A stretch of DNA of 64,000 bases, taken from the NCBI RefSeq assembly GCF_902364365.1, contig NZ_CABJDN010000001.1:372001-436000 (forward strand), read 5' to 3'. The DNA is from Bacteroides intestinalis (GTDB lineage Bacteria; Bacteroidota; Bacteroidia; Bacteroidales; Bacteroidaceae). Position numbers and translations under genes: made by a program. Of this stretch, positions 42,343-50,007 are shown piece after piece (the first letter of the stretch is position 1; the number at the start of each line of letters is the position of its first letter). Below the pieces are notes generated by a model. It worked only from the letters and a program-made list of their open reading frames with translations. It was not told the DNA's origin and did not search any database.

Positions 42343-43206
42343 CTATTTTCTTTTCTTATCACGAATGAGAAACAACTCTTTTACGAAACCTACCATAAAT
42401 ACGTGCGAGTAGGTATGCATCCTTATGTCATTTACTTTTGCCTGTTGTGCATCCCAGAGATAAGCCAAGCGCATTTTTGCCCTTCCTACCGGAAAATCAA
42501 CAGTCAGCATTTGCCGCAAAGATGGCTGATTGTGCAGGGAGGTGAAGTTTATCACTCCGCCCCAGTTGCCCAGCGTAAATATCTCGTAGTACGATTGTCC
42601 GTAATTCGGGCAGAACATAACGCCTGCAAAAGGAAGATTAACCTGATAGCGCAGGCTGATGGGATAGTTTTTGATCCGTAAATCCCATATAGCCATTCCG
42701 GATGCATCCAGATTGATGTAAGCGCGTGCTTGTGCCGGATTATTGCCATTGCGCAGATTGTAGACAAAGCCACCGTTGAGGTCGATCAATCCTCCGGCAA
42801 GCAACTTGAAGTTGGAAGTAATCGGGAAGTTGTAATGTAACCCGTAATTCCAGTTGGCAAGCCCGGAGAATGTATTGTTGTTATCCACACGGTTGTGGGT
42901 ATAACCGAAATCAGCCTGGAAAAAGCTTTGCAGGGATACGTTGCCATTCATCCACTTGGTCATGCGCATGCTCTCGCGTGAAATGCGGAAGTCTATACCT
43001 TTGTATTCCTGCGGTGACAGGTAAGTGTCGTACACATTGGTGTAACCGATGCCATACATGGTAGCACGGGTTATAAAACGTGTCCGGGCCGAAGAGTCCG
43101 CTCTTAATTCCTGTAGCGCCCTGTCTTCCACACTTTGCGCCTGTATACTTCCGCTTGTCAGAAGCAGACATCCCATTAGTATTACACCAATCTTATTTAG
43201 CTTCAT
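42343..43206 (-). CDS. DUF3316 family outer-membrane-like protein
   Basis: 287 residues with a signal peptide (ends SIQAQ). Alternating, aromatic-rich strands with Gly/Asn turns (NWNYGLHYNFPITSNFKLLAGG) resemble a 10-12-stranded barrel. The conserved middle (CPNYGQSYYEIF) and the C-terminal MVGFVKELFLIR fit DUF3316. The role is unknown. It lies 36 nt upstream of the S41 peptidase gene and about 40 nt downstream of the topoisomerase gene. Confidence 0.82.
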   Translation of the reverse strand: MKLNKIGVILMGCLLLTSGSIQAQSVEDRALQELRADSSARTRFITRATMYGIGYTNVYDTYLSPQEYKGIDFRISRESMRMTKWMNGNVSLQSFFQADFGYTHNRVDNNNTFSGLANWNYGLHYNFPITSNFKLLAGGLIDLNGGFVYNLRNGNNPAQARAYINLDASGMAIWDLRIKNYPISLRYQVNLPFAGVMFCPNYGQSYYEIFTLGNWGGVINFTSLHNQPSLRQMLTVDFPVGRAKMRLAYLWDAQQAKVNDIRMHTYSHVFMVGFVKELFLIRDKKRK

Positions 43207-43214
43207 TGATAGAG

Positions 43215-43246
43215 TTGCTTATCACTAATCATTAGCCGTTAATCAC
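43215..43246. repeat. Possible arm remnant of the palindromic element
   Basis: TTATCACTAATCATTAGCCG followed by TTAATCACTT uses the same words as the right arm of the intergenic element (TAATCACTTATCACTAA) but has no core. It sits between the topoisomerase stop and the DUF3316 start. It may be a decayed copy or simple AT-rich similarity. Confidence 0.3.
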
Positions 43247-45925
43247 TTAAAACAGTTTCATCTGTCCTGTTATCTCGTCCCGGATATCGTCTTCACTTTT
43301 GCCGTGATCCGGGTCCAGTATTTCCGGTTCTTCTTCATTCTGGTCTTCCATTTCCTGGGGAACTTCGGGTTGCCGTGTAGGTTCCAGTTCGTTGACGGTT
43401 TCCATTGTGAACGTAGTGATACGTTTACCTTTTGCCTTGAAACCTTTTACGGCAATAAATTCATCCGCTTCTATAATCATCGGTTCGCGGAAACTGTCAT
43501 GTCCGCCGAATATAATTTCCAAGCGGGGATAACATTCGTCCGTCAACAGGATAAGGCGATTATTCTTGTTCTCTCCCATATAGTTCTGCTTGCGGTTGGT
43601 TGCCTCCATGCAGAAACGTTTGATATACGGGAAATTCTGCTGGTCTGCATCGTAGAGCACAGCGGTCCATATCTTATTCGGGTCAAATTTCTCCAATATC
43701 CGGATGTTAGCTTCGTAGTGATTGCTAAGGTCGAAGTTGGTGATGTAGAAATCTCCGTTATCATGTACTACCAGGATGCTGTCGTCACTCTGGAATTCTC
43801 CCAGATATTCACCTCGTCCATCATAGTTGAGGCGAAGCACGTCGCGGTCGAACCATACTTTCCGTCCGCCCAGTGTTGATCCTCCACGCTGTTTCAGAGC
43901 AATTTTGTGCACCGGAAGCTTGGTTAGTATATTACCTCTTGCCTGGCGTCCCTTGATGTTGATATTGCTGAAATCTTCTTCGAAGATAATGCGGCGTACA
44001 CGCGGATTGGGCTTCAGGGTTACTTTGATGACTTCCGCTTCACCGTTAGGATTGGCTGTGAAGTACATGATGCGTGAATCGGGTGTACCTTGAGTTACGT
44101 CATATTCACGGTCGCGGATAATGCTTGTTACGGCAAACCGCTTGATATACTGTGTACCTTCTTTTCCGTCGCGATAAACAACGTTGTAGATTGTACGCTT
44201 GTCGTTCTTCTTGAAAACGTTGGCATAGAGAATATTCTTGCCTACGAACTTCTTGTCGGATACGGGAGTAACCAGATACCGTCCGTCCCGGAAGAAGATG
44301 ATGACATCATCAAGACTTGAGCAGTTACACAGGAATTCATCCTTCTTCAGACCTGTGCCGATGAAGCCTTCTTCACGGTTGATATATAGTTTTTCGTTGG
44401 CTTCTACTACTTTGCTTGCTTCGATGGTGTCGAAGTTCCGCAATTCCGTGCGGCGTGGGAAATTCTTGCCGTACTTGTCTTTCAGTATCAGGTACCAGTT
44501 TACCGTATATTCCACGATATTGGCCAGATGGTGATTTATCTCCTCGATGTCCGTCCTCATACGGGCAATGAGTTCTTCTGCCTTGTCGGAGTTGAATTTA
44601 AGGATACGTCCCATCTTGATTTCCATCAGCTTCAGGATGTCCTCCTTCGTGACTTCGCGGATGAATCGTGGATAGTAAGGTGTCAGGCGTTCATCGATAT
44701 GCTCGCAAGCGGCATCCATATTCTTGGCCTGTTCAAATTCCTTGTCCTTATAGATGCGTTCTTCAATGAAAATCTTTTCCAGTGAAGCGAAGTGCAGGCT
44801 TTTCTGTATTTCGTCTTTGCGTATTTCCAGTTCCTGGCGTAGCAAAGACAGAGTGTTATCCACTGATTTCTTCAGTACATCGCTTACAGTGAGGAAGTGA
44901 GGTTTCTGGTCGTCGATGACGCAACAGTTAGGTGATATGCTAACCTCACAGTCCGTGAAGGCATACAGGGCATCGATTGTTTTGTCCGAAGAAACGCCGG
45001 GGGCAAGATGAACAAGTATCTCCACGTTCCCGGACGTGAGGTCTTCTACTTTCTTTATCTTAATCTTGCCTTTTTCGCTTGCTTTCACAATGGAATCGCA
45101 AACACTGGCTACCGTCTTACCGTAAGGAATTTCTTTGATGGCAAGTGTCTTGTTGTCGATCTTCTCGATTTTAGCACGTACACGCACTGCACCTCCGCGC
45201 TCACCGTCGTTGTATTTAGAAACGTCGATACTACCGCCAGTCTGAAAGTCCGGATAGAGTTTGAACTCTTCCTTGTGCAGATAGCGGATGGATGCATCGC
45301 AAAGTTCATTGAAGTTATGGGGAAGTATTTTGGAAGAAAGACCTACGGCAATACCTTCTACCCCTTGTGCCAGGAGCAAAGGGAACTTCACTGGTAGAGT
45401 TACCGGTTCCTTGTTTCGTCCGTCATAGGAGAGTTTCCATTCGGTTGTTTTAGGGTTGAAGACCACATCGAGGGCGAACTTAGACAGACGTGCCTCGATG
45501 TAACGGGGAGCAGCCGCACCGTCGCCGGTGAGTATATTACCCCAGTTCCCCTGGCAATCTACGAGCAAATCTTTCTGTCCCAATTGCACCAATGCATCAC
45601 CGATGGAAGCATCACCGTGCGGGTGAAACTGCATGGTATGCCCTACGATGTTTGCCACTTTGTTGTAGCGCCCATCTTCCATACGCCTCATGGAGTGCAA
45701 TATGCGTCGCTGCACAGGCTTTAAACCATCATTGATGTGGGGTACGGCACGTTCCAGAATAACGTATGAAGCATAATCCAGAAACCAATTCTGGTACATA
45801 CCGCTAAGTTGGTATTTTGCTTTTACGTCTTTCGTGTCAGCGGGTTTATAATCCGAATGTCCTTCGTTCCCTTCCGGGAGGTTCTTTTCCAAGTCGTCTT
45901 TCGGTGCTTCAAAGTCTTCGCTCAT
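43247..45925 (-). CDS. parC: DNA topoisomerase IV subunit A
   Basis: 892 residues. This is the breakage-reunion subunit that decatenates chromosomes. The N-terminal winged-helix domain contains the catalytic Y142 in APRYIEARLSKFALDVV and upstream HPHGDASIGDALVQL. The tower and coiled-coil follow (residues about 330-480), and the C-terminal region has beta-pinwheel-like strands. It ends in an acidic tail (EEEPEILDPDHGKSEDD). The length and the GyrA-like start (DYASYVILERAVPHINDGLKPVQRRIL, cited by its edges) fit Bacteroidota ParC. GyrA is the alternative, but the missing GyrA box and the divergent C-terminus favour ParC. No parE lies adjacent. Confidence 0.93.
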   Translation of the reverse strand: MSEDFEAPKDDLEKNLPEGNEGHSDYKPADTKDVKAKYQLSGMYQNWFLDYASYVILERAVPHINDGLKPVQRRILHSMRRMEDGRYNKVANIVGHTMQFHPHGDASIGDALVQLGQKDLLVDCQGNWGNILTGDGAAAPRYIEARLSKFALDVVFNPKTTEWKLSYDGRNKEPVTLPVKFPLLLAQGVEGIAVGLSSKILPHNFNELCDASIRYLHKEEFKLYPDFQTGGSIDVSKYNDGERGGAVRVRAKIEKIDNKTLAIKEIPYGKTVASVCDSIVKASEKGKIKIKKVEDLTSGNVEILVHLAPGVSSDKTIDALYAFTDCEVSISPNCCVIDDQKPHFLTVSDVLKKSVDNTLSLLRQELEIRKDEIQKSLHFASLEKIFIEERIYKDKEFEQAKNMDAACEHIDERLTPYYPRFIREVTKEDILKLMEIKMGRILKFNSDKAEELIARMRTDIEEINHHLANIVEYTVNWYLILKDKYGKNFPRRTELRNFDTIEASKVVEANEKLYINREEGFIGTGLKKDEFLCNCSSLDDVIIFFRDGRYLVTPVSDKKFVGKNILYANVFKKNDKRTIYNVVYRDGKEGTQYIKRFAVTSIIRDREYDVTQGTPDSRIMYFTANPNGEAEVIKVTLKPNPRVRRIIFEEDFSNINIKGRQARGNILTKLPVHKIALKQRGGSTLGGRKVWFDRDVLRLNYDGRGEYLGEFQSDDSILVVHDNGDFYITNFDLSNHYEANIRILEKFDPNKIWTAVLYDADQQNFPYIKRFCMEATNRKQNYMGENKNNRLILLTDECYPRLEIIFGGHDSFREPMIIEADEFIAVKGFKAKGKRITTFTMETVNELEPTRQPEVPQEMEDQNEEEPEILDPDHGKSEDDIRDEITGQMKLF

Positions 45926-45978
45926 ATCTATTTCGGGAATATCTATTCTGAATAATCACTGAATTTTTCAGTCGAACG

Positions 45979-46012
45979 CAAAAATACGAAATTTCTTGGG
46001 AAAATCTGCAAA
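45979..46012 (-). promoter_or_regulatory. Promoter for parC
   Basis: On the minus strand TTTG (46009-46012), 22-nt spacer, TATTTTTG (45979-45986), 53 nt before the ATG. The spacer is 1-2 nt longer than usual. Confidence 0.5.
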
Positions 46013-46452
46013 TGAAGACTTTTTAATTATCTGGAAAAGAAAGGTACATCTTGGATGTACATAAGCTACAATCTGCAGATGAATAATAAATTATCATTTA
46101 TCAGATGTTGTATGTGTGATTTTCTCTTTTGTATTCAATGTGTTATTATATCATAAATAAATGCTTTTCAAATAAGACATTTATGGCCGAAAACGCACTA
46201 TTTGAAATGTGAGTTTTTTTCTCTAATATGTGGCGTTTGGCTGCTTGTGGGCGGCATTTCGTTTTTTTGTCAACTTTCCGAATCTACTTGTAGAATTTAT
46301 GAATGAGAATGGAAATAAGAAGGTTCTTGGTTGTAAAATGCTGATTATTAGTGTGGTGGCTTATGGTTTTTTGTTCAGTTAACAAGCCGTTTCCTATCTC
46401 ATTTCTTGCATTTCAAATAGTAAGAAAACGGCCCTTTTCGTGAAAAACGGTT
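46013..46452. other. Intergenic region between parC and the DUF4373-like gene
   Basis: An AT-rich spacer with no gene of normal size. It holds one short frame with a membrane-like peptide (46299-46382). After it, GCCGTTT (about 46386) and AAACGGC (about 46428) can pair just before a CCCTTTT run. Otherwise nothing is visible. Confidence 0.5.
46299..46382 (+). CDS. Possible 27-residue membrane peptide
   Basis: ATG at 46299, TAA at 46380. The peptide has a polar/basic start (MNENGNKKVLGCK) and a hydrophobic end (MLIISVVAYGFLFS), a plausible single-pass micro-protein. A hairpin with a short T-run follows. The ribosome-binding site is weak and no family is recognised. Confidence 0.25.
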   Translation: MNENGNKKVLGCKMLIISVVAYGFLFS

Positions 46453-46484
46453 TTTGGTGTAGTGGAATAATAATCGGATCTTTG
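46453..46484 (+). promoter_or_regulatory. Promoter for the DUF4373-like gene
   Basis: TTTG (46453-46456), 20-nt spacer, GATCTTTG (46477-46484): one mismatch to TAnnTTTG... at the first -7 position, 44 nt before the ATG. Confidence 0.4.
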
Positions 46485-46528
46485 TAAAAGCAAAAAGATA
46501 AATTATTTGAAACAGAATTAAGCAGAAT

Positions 46529-47398
46529 ATGAACAAGCACTTTTACCTTAAGCATGAGATTATGTCTTTCAATGATCCCCGTATTCAGAATATGATTTCC
46601 CGTGAGGGCGGTAAGGCCTACGGTACTTATTGGTATATTATGGAGAAACTGAGCTTTCTGCCCGATATGGAAGCGGACATGAAATACCTGAAACCTTTTG
46701 CCACCCGTAATTTTACTTATCCTTATATGATGAAGATCGTCACGGATTTCCAGTTGTTCACTATTGTCGGCGATCATTTTTCACCCGTGCAGCTAAATAC
46801 GAAATACGTTGAAGAGCCGCAAAAAAAAGAAGAGGATGTGGAGGTGAAACCGGCAAAAAACACAGCAAAAAACAGTGGGCAAAATGGCAAAAAGTACCCA
46901 GACAATGATGTAAAATCGGGCAAAAATGACGGATTTTCGACGAAAAACAGGCAGACAATGGACAAAAATCGCGATGGAAATGAATCTGGAATAAATTGCA
47001 ATAGTCAGAATAACAGTGGTTTATCCGATAGTTCCATACAGCATAAAGAGAATATAAGAGATATAATAACAACAGCAGCAAAAGAAAAAGAAATATCTGC
47101 TGTTGCTGCTACTGTTAATCACAGTGGTATCTATGTTGCTGCCGATACTGCCATTTTTCCCTTTTCCGGCAGTAGTTTCTTTCCTGCCATCTGTCTCAGG
47201 CAGCCGTTCTGTGAGCTGCCCTATCGCCAGCGAGGCGCTTCTCCACCCGGCAGGCAATGCTATCTGGAACAATCTCACGAGGCAATGGATTCTTCTCCAA
47301 CTTCGGGTAAAACTGCCTCGCGAGATGACCAAATTCGTCCCGTGATGCGACGAAATCCGTCTCGTGAGATGGGACAACCTTGCTTCGTGGGGCGGTAA
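46529..47398 (+). CDS. DUF4373 (Lin1244/Lin1753-like) protein with repeat-encoded C-terminus
   Basis: 289 residues. The first 95 residues match the DUF4373/Lin1244 N-terminal domain (FYLKHEIMSFNDPRIQNMI; AYGTYWYIMEKL). That domain is common in Bacteroidota and related to phage replication-initiation proteins. Residues 96-185 are a low-complexity linker of Lys, Asn, Asp and Ser. The last 100 residues look unnatural (CLRQPFCELPYRQRGASPPGRQ...): from 47273 the reading frame passes through an 11-bp repeat array, and its stop lies inside it. Another frame over 47223-47345 encodes a more protein-like segment (GNAIWNNLTRQWILLQL), so a frameshift before the array is possible. The gene may be decaying. 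Confidence 0.65.
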   Translation: MNKHFYLKHEIMSFNDPRIQNMISREGGKAYGTYWYIMEKLSFLPDMEADMKYLKPFATRNFTYPYMMKIVTDFQLFTIVGDHFSPVQLNTKYVEEPQKKEEDVEVKPAKNTAKNSGQNGKKYPDNDVKSGKNDGFSTKNRQTMDKNRDGNESGINCNSQNNSGLSDSSIQHKENIRDIITTAAKEKEISAVAATVNHSGIYVAADTAIFPFSGSSFFPAICLRQPFCELPYRQRGASPPGRQCYLEQSHEAMDSSPTSGKTASRDDQIRPVMRRNPSREMGQPCFVGR

Positions 47399-47426
47399 GA
47401 ATCATCCCATGAGACGGATTTTGGGC
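47273..47426. repeat. 11-bp-period array, 14 units, overlapping a gene 3' end
   Basis: Split every 11 bases from 47273, odd units resemble CTCGTGAGATG (TCTCACGAGGC, CTCGCGAGATG, CCCGTGATGCG, CTCGTGAGATG, TCCCATGAGAC). Even units resemble ACGAAATCCGT (ACCAAATTCGT, GGTAAGAATCA, GGATTTTGGGC). The first 126 bp are read as protein by the DUF4373-like gene. It has the same 11+11 layout as the arrays at 3413, 4272 and 24630 but a different sequence. Confidence 0.7.
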
Positions 47427-47547
47427 TCGTATATCCACCGTATCATCAATTTGTTTGACGGACAGATTGTGTCGGAAGTGCAAAGTGAGAGTTTGTTACG
47501 ATAAGATAAATTAATACCCCACCTGCCCGACTTATGATATAAATCCC

Positions 47548-47555
47548 TATCTTTG
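47548..47555 (+). promoter_or_regulatory. -7 element for glyS
   Basis: TATCTTTG, an exact match, 51 nt before the ATG at 47607. No TTTG at the right -33 distance. Confidence 0.5.
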
Positions 47556-47606
47556 TGGCGCTTTTTAATAAAGAACAGGATTAAAATTAATAGATATAAC
47601 AAAAAA

Positions 47607-49148
47607 ATGGCACAAGAAGACGTTTTTAAGAAACTCGTATCACACTGTAAGGAATACGGTTTCGTATTCCCCTCCAGCGACATCTACGATGGATTGGGAG
47701 CAGTGTATGACTACGGTCAGATGGGTGTGGAACTGAAAAACAACATTAAGCAATACTGGTGGCAGAGCATGGTGTTGCTGCACGAAAATATTGTCGGCAT
47801 CGACTCCGCTATCTTTATGCACCCCACCATCTGGAAGGCTTCCGGACACGTAGACGCATTCAATGATCCTTTGATTGACAACCGTGATTCCAAGAAGCGT
47901 TATCGTGCCGATGTATTGATTGAAGACCAACTTGCAAAGTACGACGATAAAATCAATAAAGAAGTTGCCAAAGCTGCCAAGCGTTTCGGAGAGGCTTTTG
48001 ATGAAGCGCAGTTCCGTAGCACAAACGGTCGCGTACTGGAACACCAGGCTAAACGTGACGCATTGCACGAACGTTTTGCAAAGGCACTGAATGATAATAA
48101 CCTTGACGAGCTTCGCCAGATTATCGTGGATGAAGAAATCGTTTGCCCCATCAGCGGTACAAAGAACTGGACGGAAGTTCGTCAGTTCAACCTGATGTTC
48201 TCTACAGAGATGGGTTCTACTTCGGATGGTGCCATGAAGATTTACCTGCGTCCTGAAACAGCTCAGGGTATCTTTGTGAACTACCTGAATGTACAGAAGA
48301 CTGGCCGCATGAAGATACCTTTCGGTATTGCACAGATTGGTAAGGCATTCCGTAACGAGATTGTTGCCCGTCAGTTCATTTTCCGTATGCGTGAGTTCGA
48401 ACAGATGGAAATGCAGTTCTTCGTGAAGCCGGGTACTGAATTAGACTGGTTTAAGAAGTGGAAAGAAATTCGCCTGAAATGGCATAAGGCATTGGGATTC
48501 GGTGACGACCACTACCGTTATCATGATCATGATAAGTTGGCTCACTATGCAAATGCAGCTACAGATATCGAGTTCCTGATGCCGTTTGGCTTCAAGGAAG
48601 TGGAAGGTATCCATAGCCGTACGAATTTTGACTTGTCTCAGCATGAGAAGTTCTCTGGTAAGAATATTAAGTACTTCGATCCTGAGACGAACGAAAGTTA
48701 TACTCCGTATGTTATCGAGACTTCTATTGGTGTGGACCGTATGTTCCTCAGCATCATGTCTGCTTCTTATTGCGAAGAACAACTGGAGAGCGGAGAAAGC
48801 CGCGTAGTGCTGAGATTGCCTGCCGCACTTGCTCCTGTGAAGTTGGCTGTAATGCCGTTGGTGAAGAAAGACGGTCTACCTGAAAAGGCTCGTGAGATCA
48901 TCGACTCATTGAAGTTCCACTTCCACTGCCAGTATGATGAAAAAGATAGTATCGGTAAACGTTACCGTCGTCAGGATGCCATCGGTACTCCGTACTGTGT
49001 GACTGTTGACCACCAAACTCTGGAAGATAACTGCGTGACACTGCGTAATCGTGATACGATGCAACAGGAACGCGTGGCTATTGCTGAATTGAATAACATT
49101 ATTGCAGACCGTGTCAGCATCACTTCATTGCTGAAAGGGTTGCAATAA
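47607..49148 (+). CDS. glyS: Glycine-tRNA ligase (single-chain class II)
   Basis: 513 residues from the ATG at 47607 (MAQEDVFKKLVSHCKEYGF). An upstream in-frame ATG at 47553 would add 18 residues and overlap the -7 promoter box, so I reject it. It charges tRNA-Gly in the cytoplasm. Class II motif 2 is clear (FRNEIVARQFIFRMREFEQME), motif 3 is in GVDRMFLS, and the C-terminal anticodon-binding domain starts at about residue 410 (LAPVKLAVMPLV). It is the dimeric, eukaryote/archaea-like form, not the alpha2-beta2 form of E. coli. The FKBP-type isomerase gene follows after 44 nt and likely shares the transcript. Confidence 0.96.
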   Translation: MAQEDVFKKLVSHCKEYGFVFPSSDIYDGLGAVYDYGQMGVELKNNIKQYWWQSMVLLHENIVGIDSAIFMHPTIWKASGHVDAFNDPLIDNRDSKKRYRADVLIEDQLAKYDDKINKEVAKAAKRFGEAFDEAQFRSTNGRVLEHQAKRDALHERFAKALNDNNLDELRQIIVDEEIVCPISGTKNWTEVRQFNLMFSTEMGSTSDGAMKIYLRPETAQGIFVNYLNVQKTGRMKIPFGIAQIGKAFRNEIVARQFIFRMREFEQMEMQFFVKPGTELDWFKKWKEIRLKWHKALGFGDDHYRYHDHDKLAHYANAATDIEFLMPFGFKEVEGIHSRTNFDLSQHEKFSGKNIKYFDPETNESYTPYVIETSIGVDRMFLSIMSASYCEEQLESGESRVVLRLPAALAPVKLAVMPLVKKDGLPEKAREIIDSLKFHFHCQYDEKDSIGKRYRRQDAIGTPYCVTVDHQTLEDNCVTLRNRDTMQQERVAIAELNNIIADRVSITSLLKGLQ

Positions 49149-49192
49149 GTACTGGAATTCGAAAGTTAGAATACAGAATAAAAAATAATTGA

Positions 49193-49825
49193 ATGAATAA
49201 AAAACTCTTAGTATTTTTGCCTTTCCTGCTGATCTTGGCAGGTGCGTTTGTCTCTTGCGAAGAAGTGGAAGAGGAAGGGAAATATGCGAACTGGCAGGAG
49301 CGTAACCAAGCGTTTCTGGATTCTATCAAAGTCGTTGCGGGGGATAATTATGTTCCTATGGACTTGGAAAAGTTGGATAAAGTAGAGGTAGGCGAAATGT
49401 TCTATATTAAGAATGAATTTGTCAGTACTCTTCAGACTCCGGAATATATATATTGTAAAAAGCTTGTGAAGAATCTGGATGGACAGCGTCCGATGGCTAC
49501 AGAAGCAGCTTATACTTATTATTATGGTACACTGATTACTGGTATTAAGTTTGATGGAAGTTTTACGGGATATAGTGCAATAGATCAGGCTATCCCTAAT
49601 CCTCCAAAGAATGAGCCGACAGATTTCGACTGGACTGTTAAGTTTACTATTAACTCATCTTCACTGACAAGTGGATGGAGAACTTTCCTGCAATATATGC
49701 GCGTTGGAGAACGCTGGATGGTTTATGTTCCATGGGGTTCTGCATATGGAACTGATGGTAGTGGATCGATTCCCGGTTATTCAGTATTAGCTTTTGATGT
49801 GATAATGACAGAGGTGGTTCAGTAA
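49193..49825 (+). CDS. FKBP-type peptidyl-prolyl isomerase-like lipoprotein
   Basis: 210 residues. The lipobox is F-V-S-C at about residue 22, then an acidic linker (EEVEEEGKYANW). The C-terminal half shows the FKBP pattern in an extended form: YYGTLITGIKFDGSF, GWRTFLQYMRVGERWMVYVPW, YGTDGSGSIPGYSVLAFDV. Such lipoproteins act as proline isomerases or chaperones in the periplasm. The usual active-site aromatic residues are only partly recognisable, so catalytic activity is not certain. It lies 44 nt after glyS and is followed by a strong terminator. Confidence 0.87.
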   Translation: MNKKLLVFLPFLLILAGAFVSCEEVEEEGKYANWQERNQAFLDSIKVVAGDNYVPMDLEKLDKVEVGEMFYIKNEFVSTLQTPEYIYCKKLVKNLDGQRPMATEAAYTYYYGTLITGIKFDGSFTGYSAIDQAIPNPPKNEPTDFDWTVKFTINSSSLTSGWRTFLQYMRVGERWMVYVPWGSAYGTDGSGSIPGYSVLAFDVIMTEVVQ

Positions 49826-49848
49826 ACTAACTTCTTCATGAAACAATA

Positions 49849-49895
49849 AAGGAGGCATATCTATTTCTTTCGATTAGATATGCCTCCTTCTTTTG
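49849..49895 (+). terminator. Terminator of the glyS operon
   Basis: AAGGAGGCATATCTA and TAGATATGCCTCCTT form a perfect 15-bp stem followed by CTTTTGTTTT, 24 nt after the stop. Confidence 0.92.
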
Positions 49896-49923
49896 TTTTA
49901 TATTTTGCTATTACGGGGTTTTC

Positions 49924-50002
49924 TATTGAAAATGTGTATATTTGCACAAAACTCATATCGAAAATGTGTGAATTTCCACATTTGTGATATCAAAAATGTG
50001 AT
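49924..50002 (+). promoter_or_regulatory. Promoter/operator repeats before the AAA/DUF4143 gene
   Basis: Three copies of an ATNGAAAATGTG-like word occur (49925, 49957 and 49990; the last reads ATCAAAAATGTG). The first two extend to TATTTGCAC / AATTTCCAC, giving 24-bp direct repeats about 32 nt apart. The first contains TATATTTG (49937-49944), an exact -7 match. AAATGTG and CACATTT form a dyad within the second. The layout suggests a repressor site overlapping the promoter, possibly bound by the gene's own product or a partner. Confidence 0.5.
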
Positions 50003-50007
50003 TTGCT

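Noticed and set aside
46761..47081. Antisense 106-codon frame rich in Leu and Cys
   Set aside because: It mirrors the Lys/Asn-rich linker of the DUF4373-like gene on the other strand; composition artefact.
3413..47426. CRISPR arrays
   Set aside because: The 11/22-bp arrays have no spacers between repeats, no leader and no cas genes nearby.
47553..47606. Upstream ATG start for glyS
   Set aside because: It overlaps the -7 promoter element; the family start MAQED... is at 47607.
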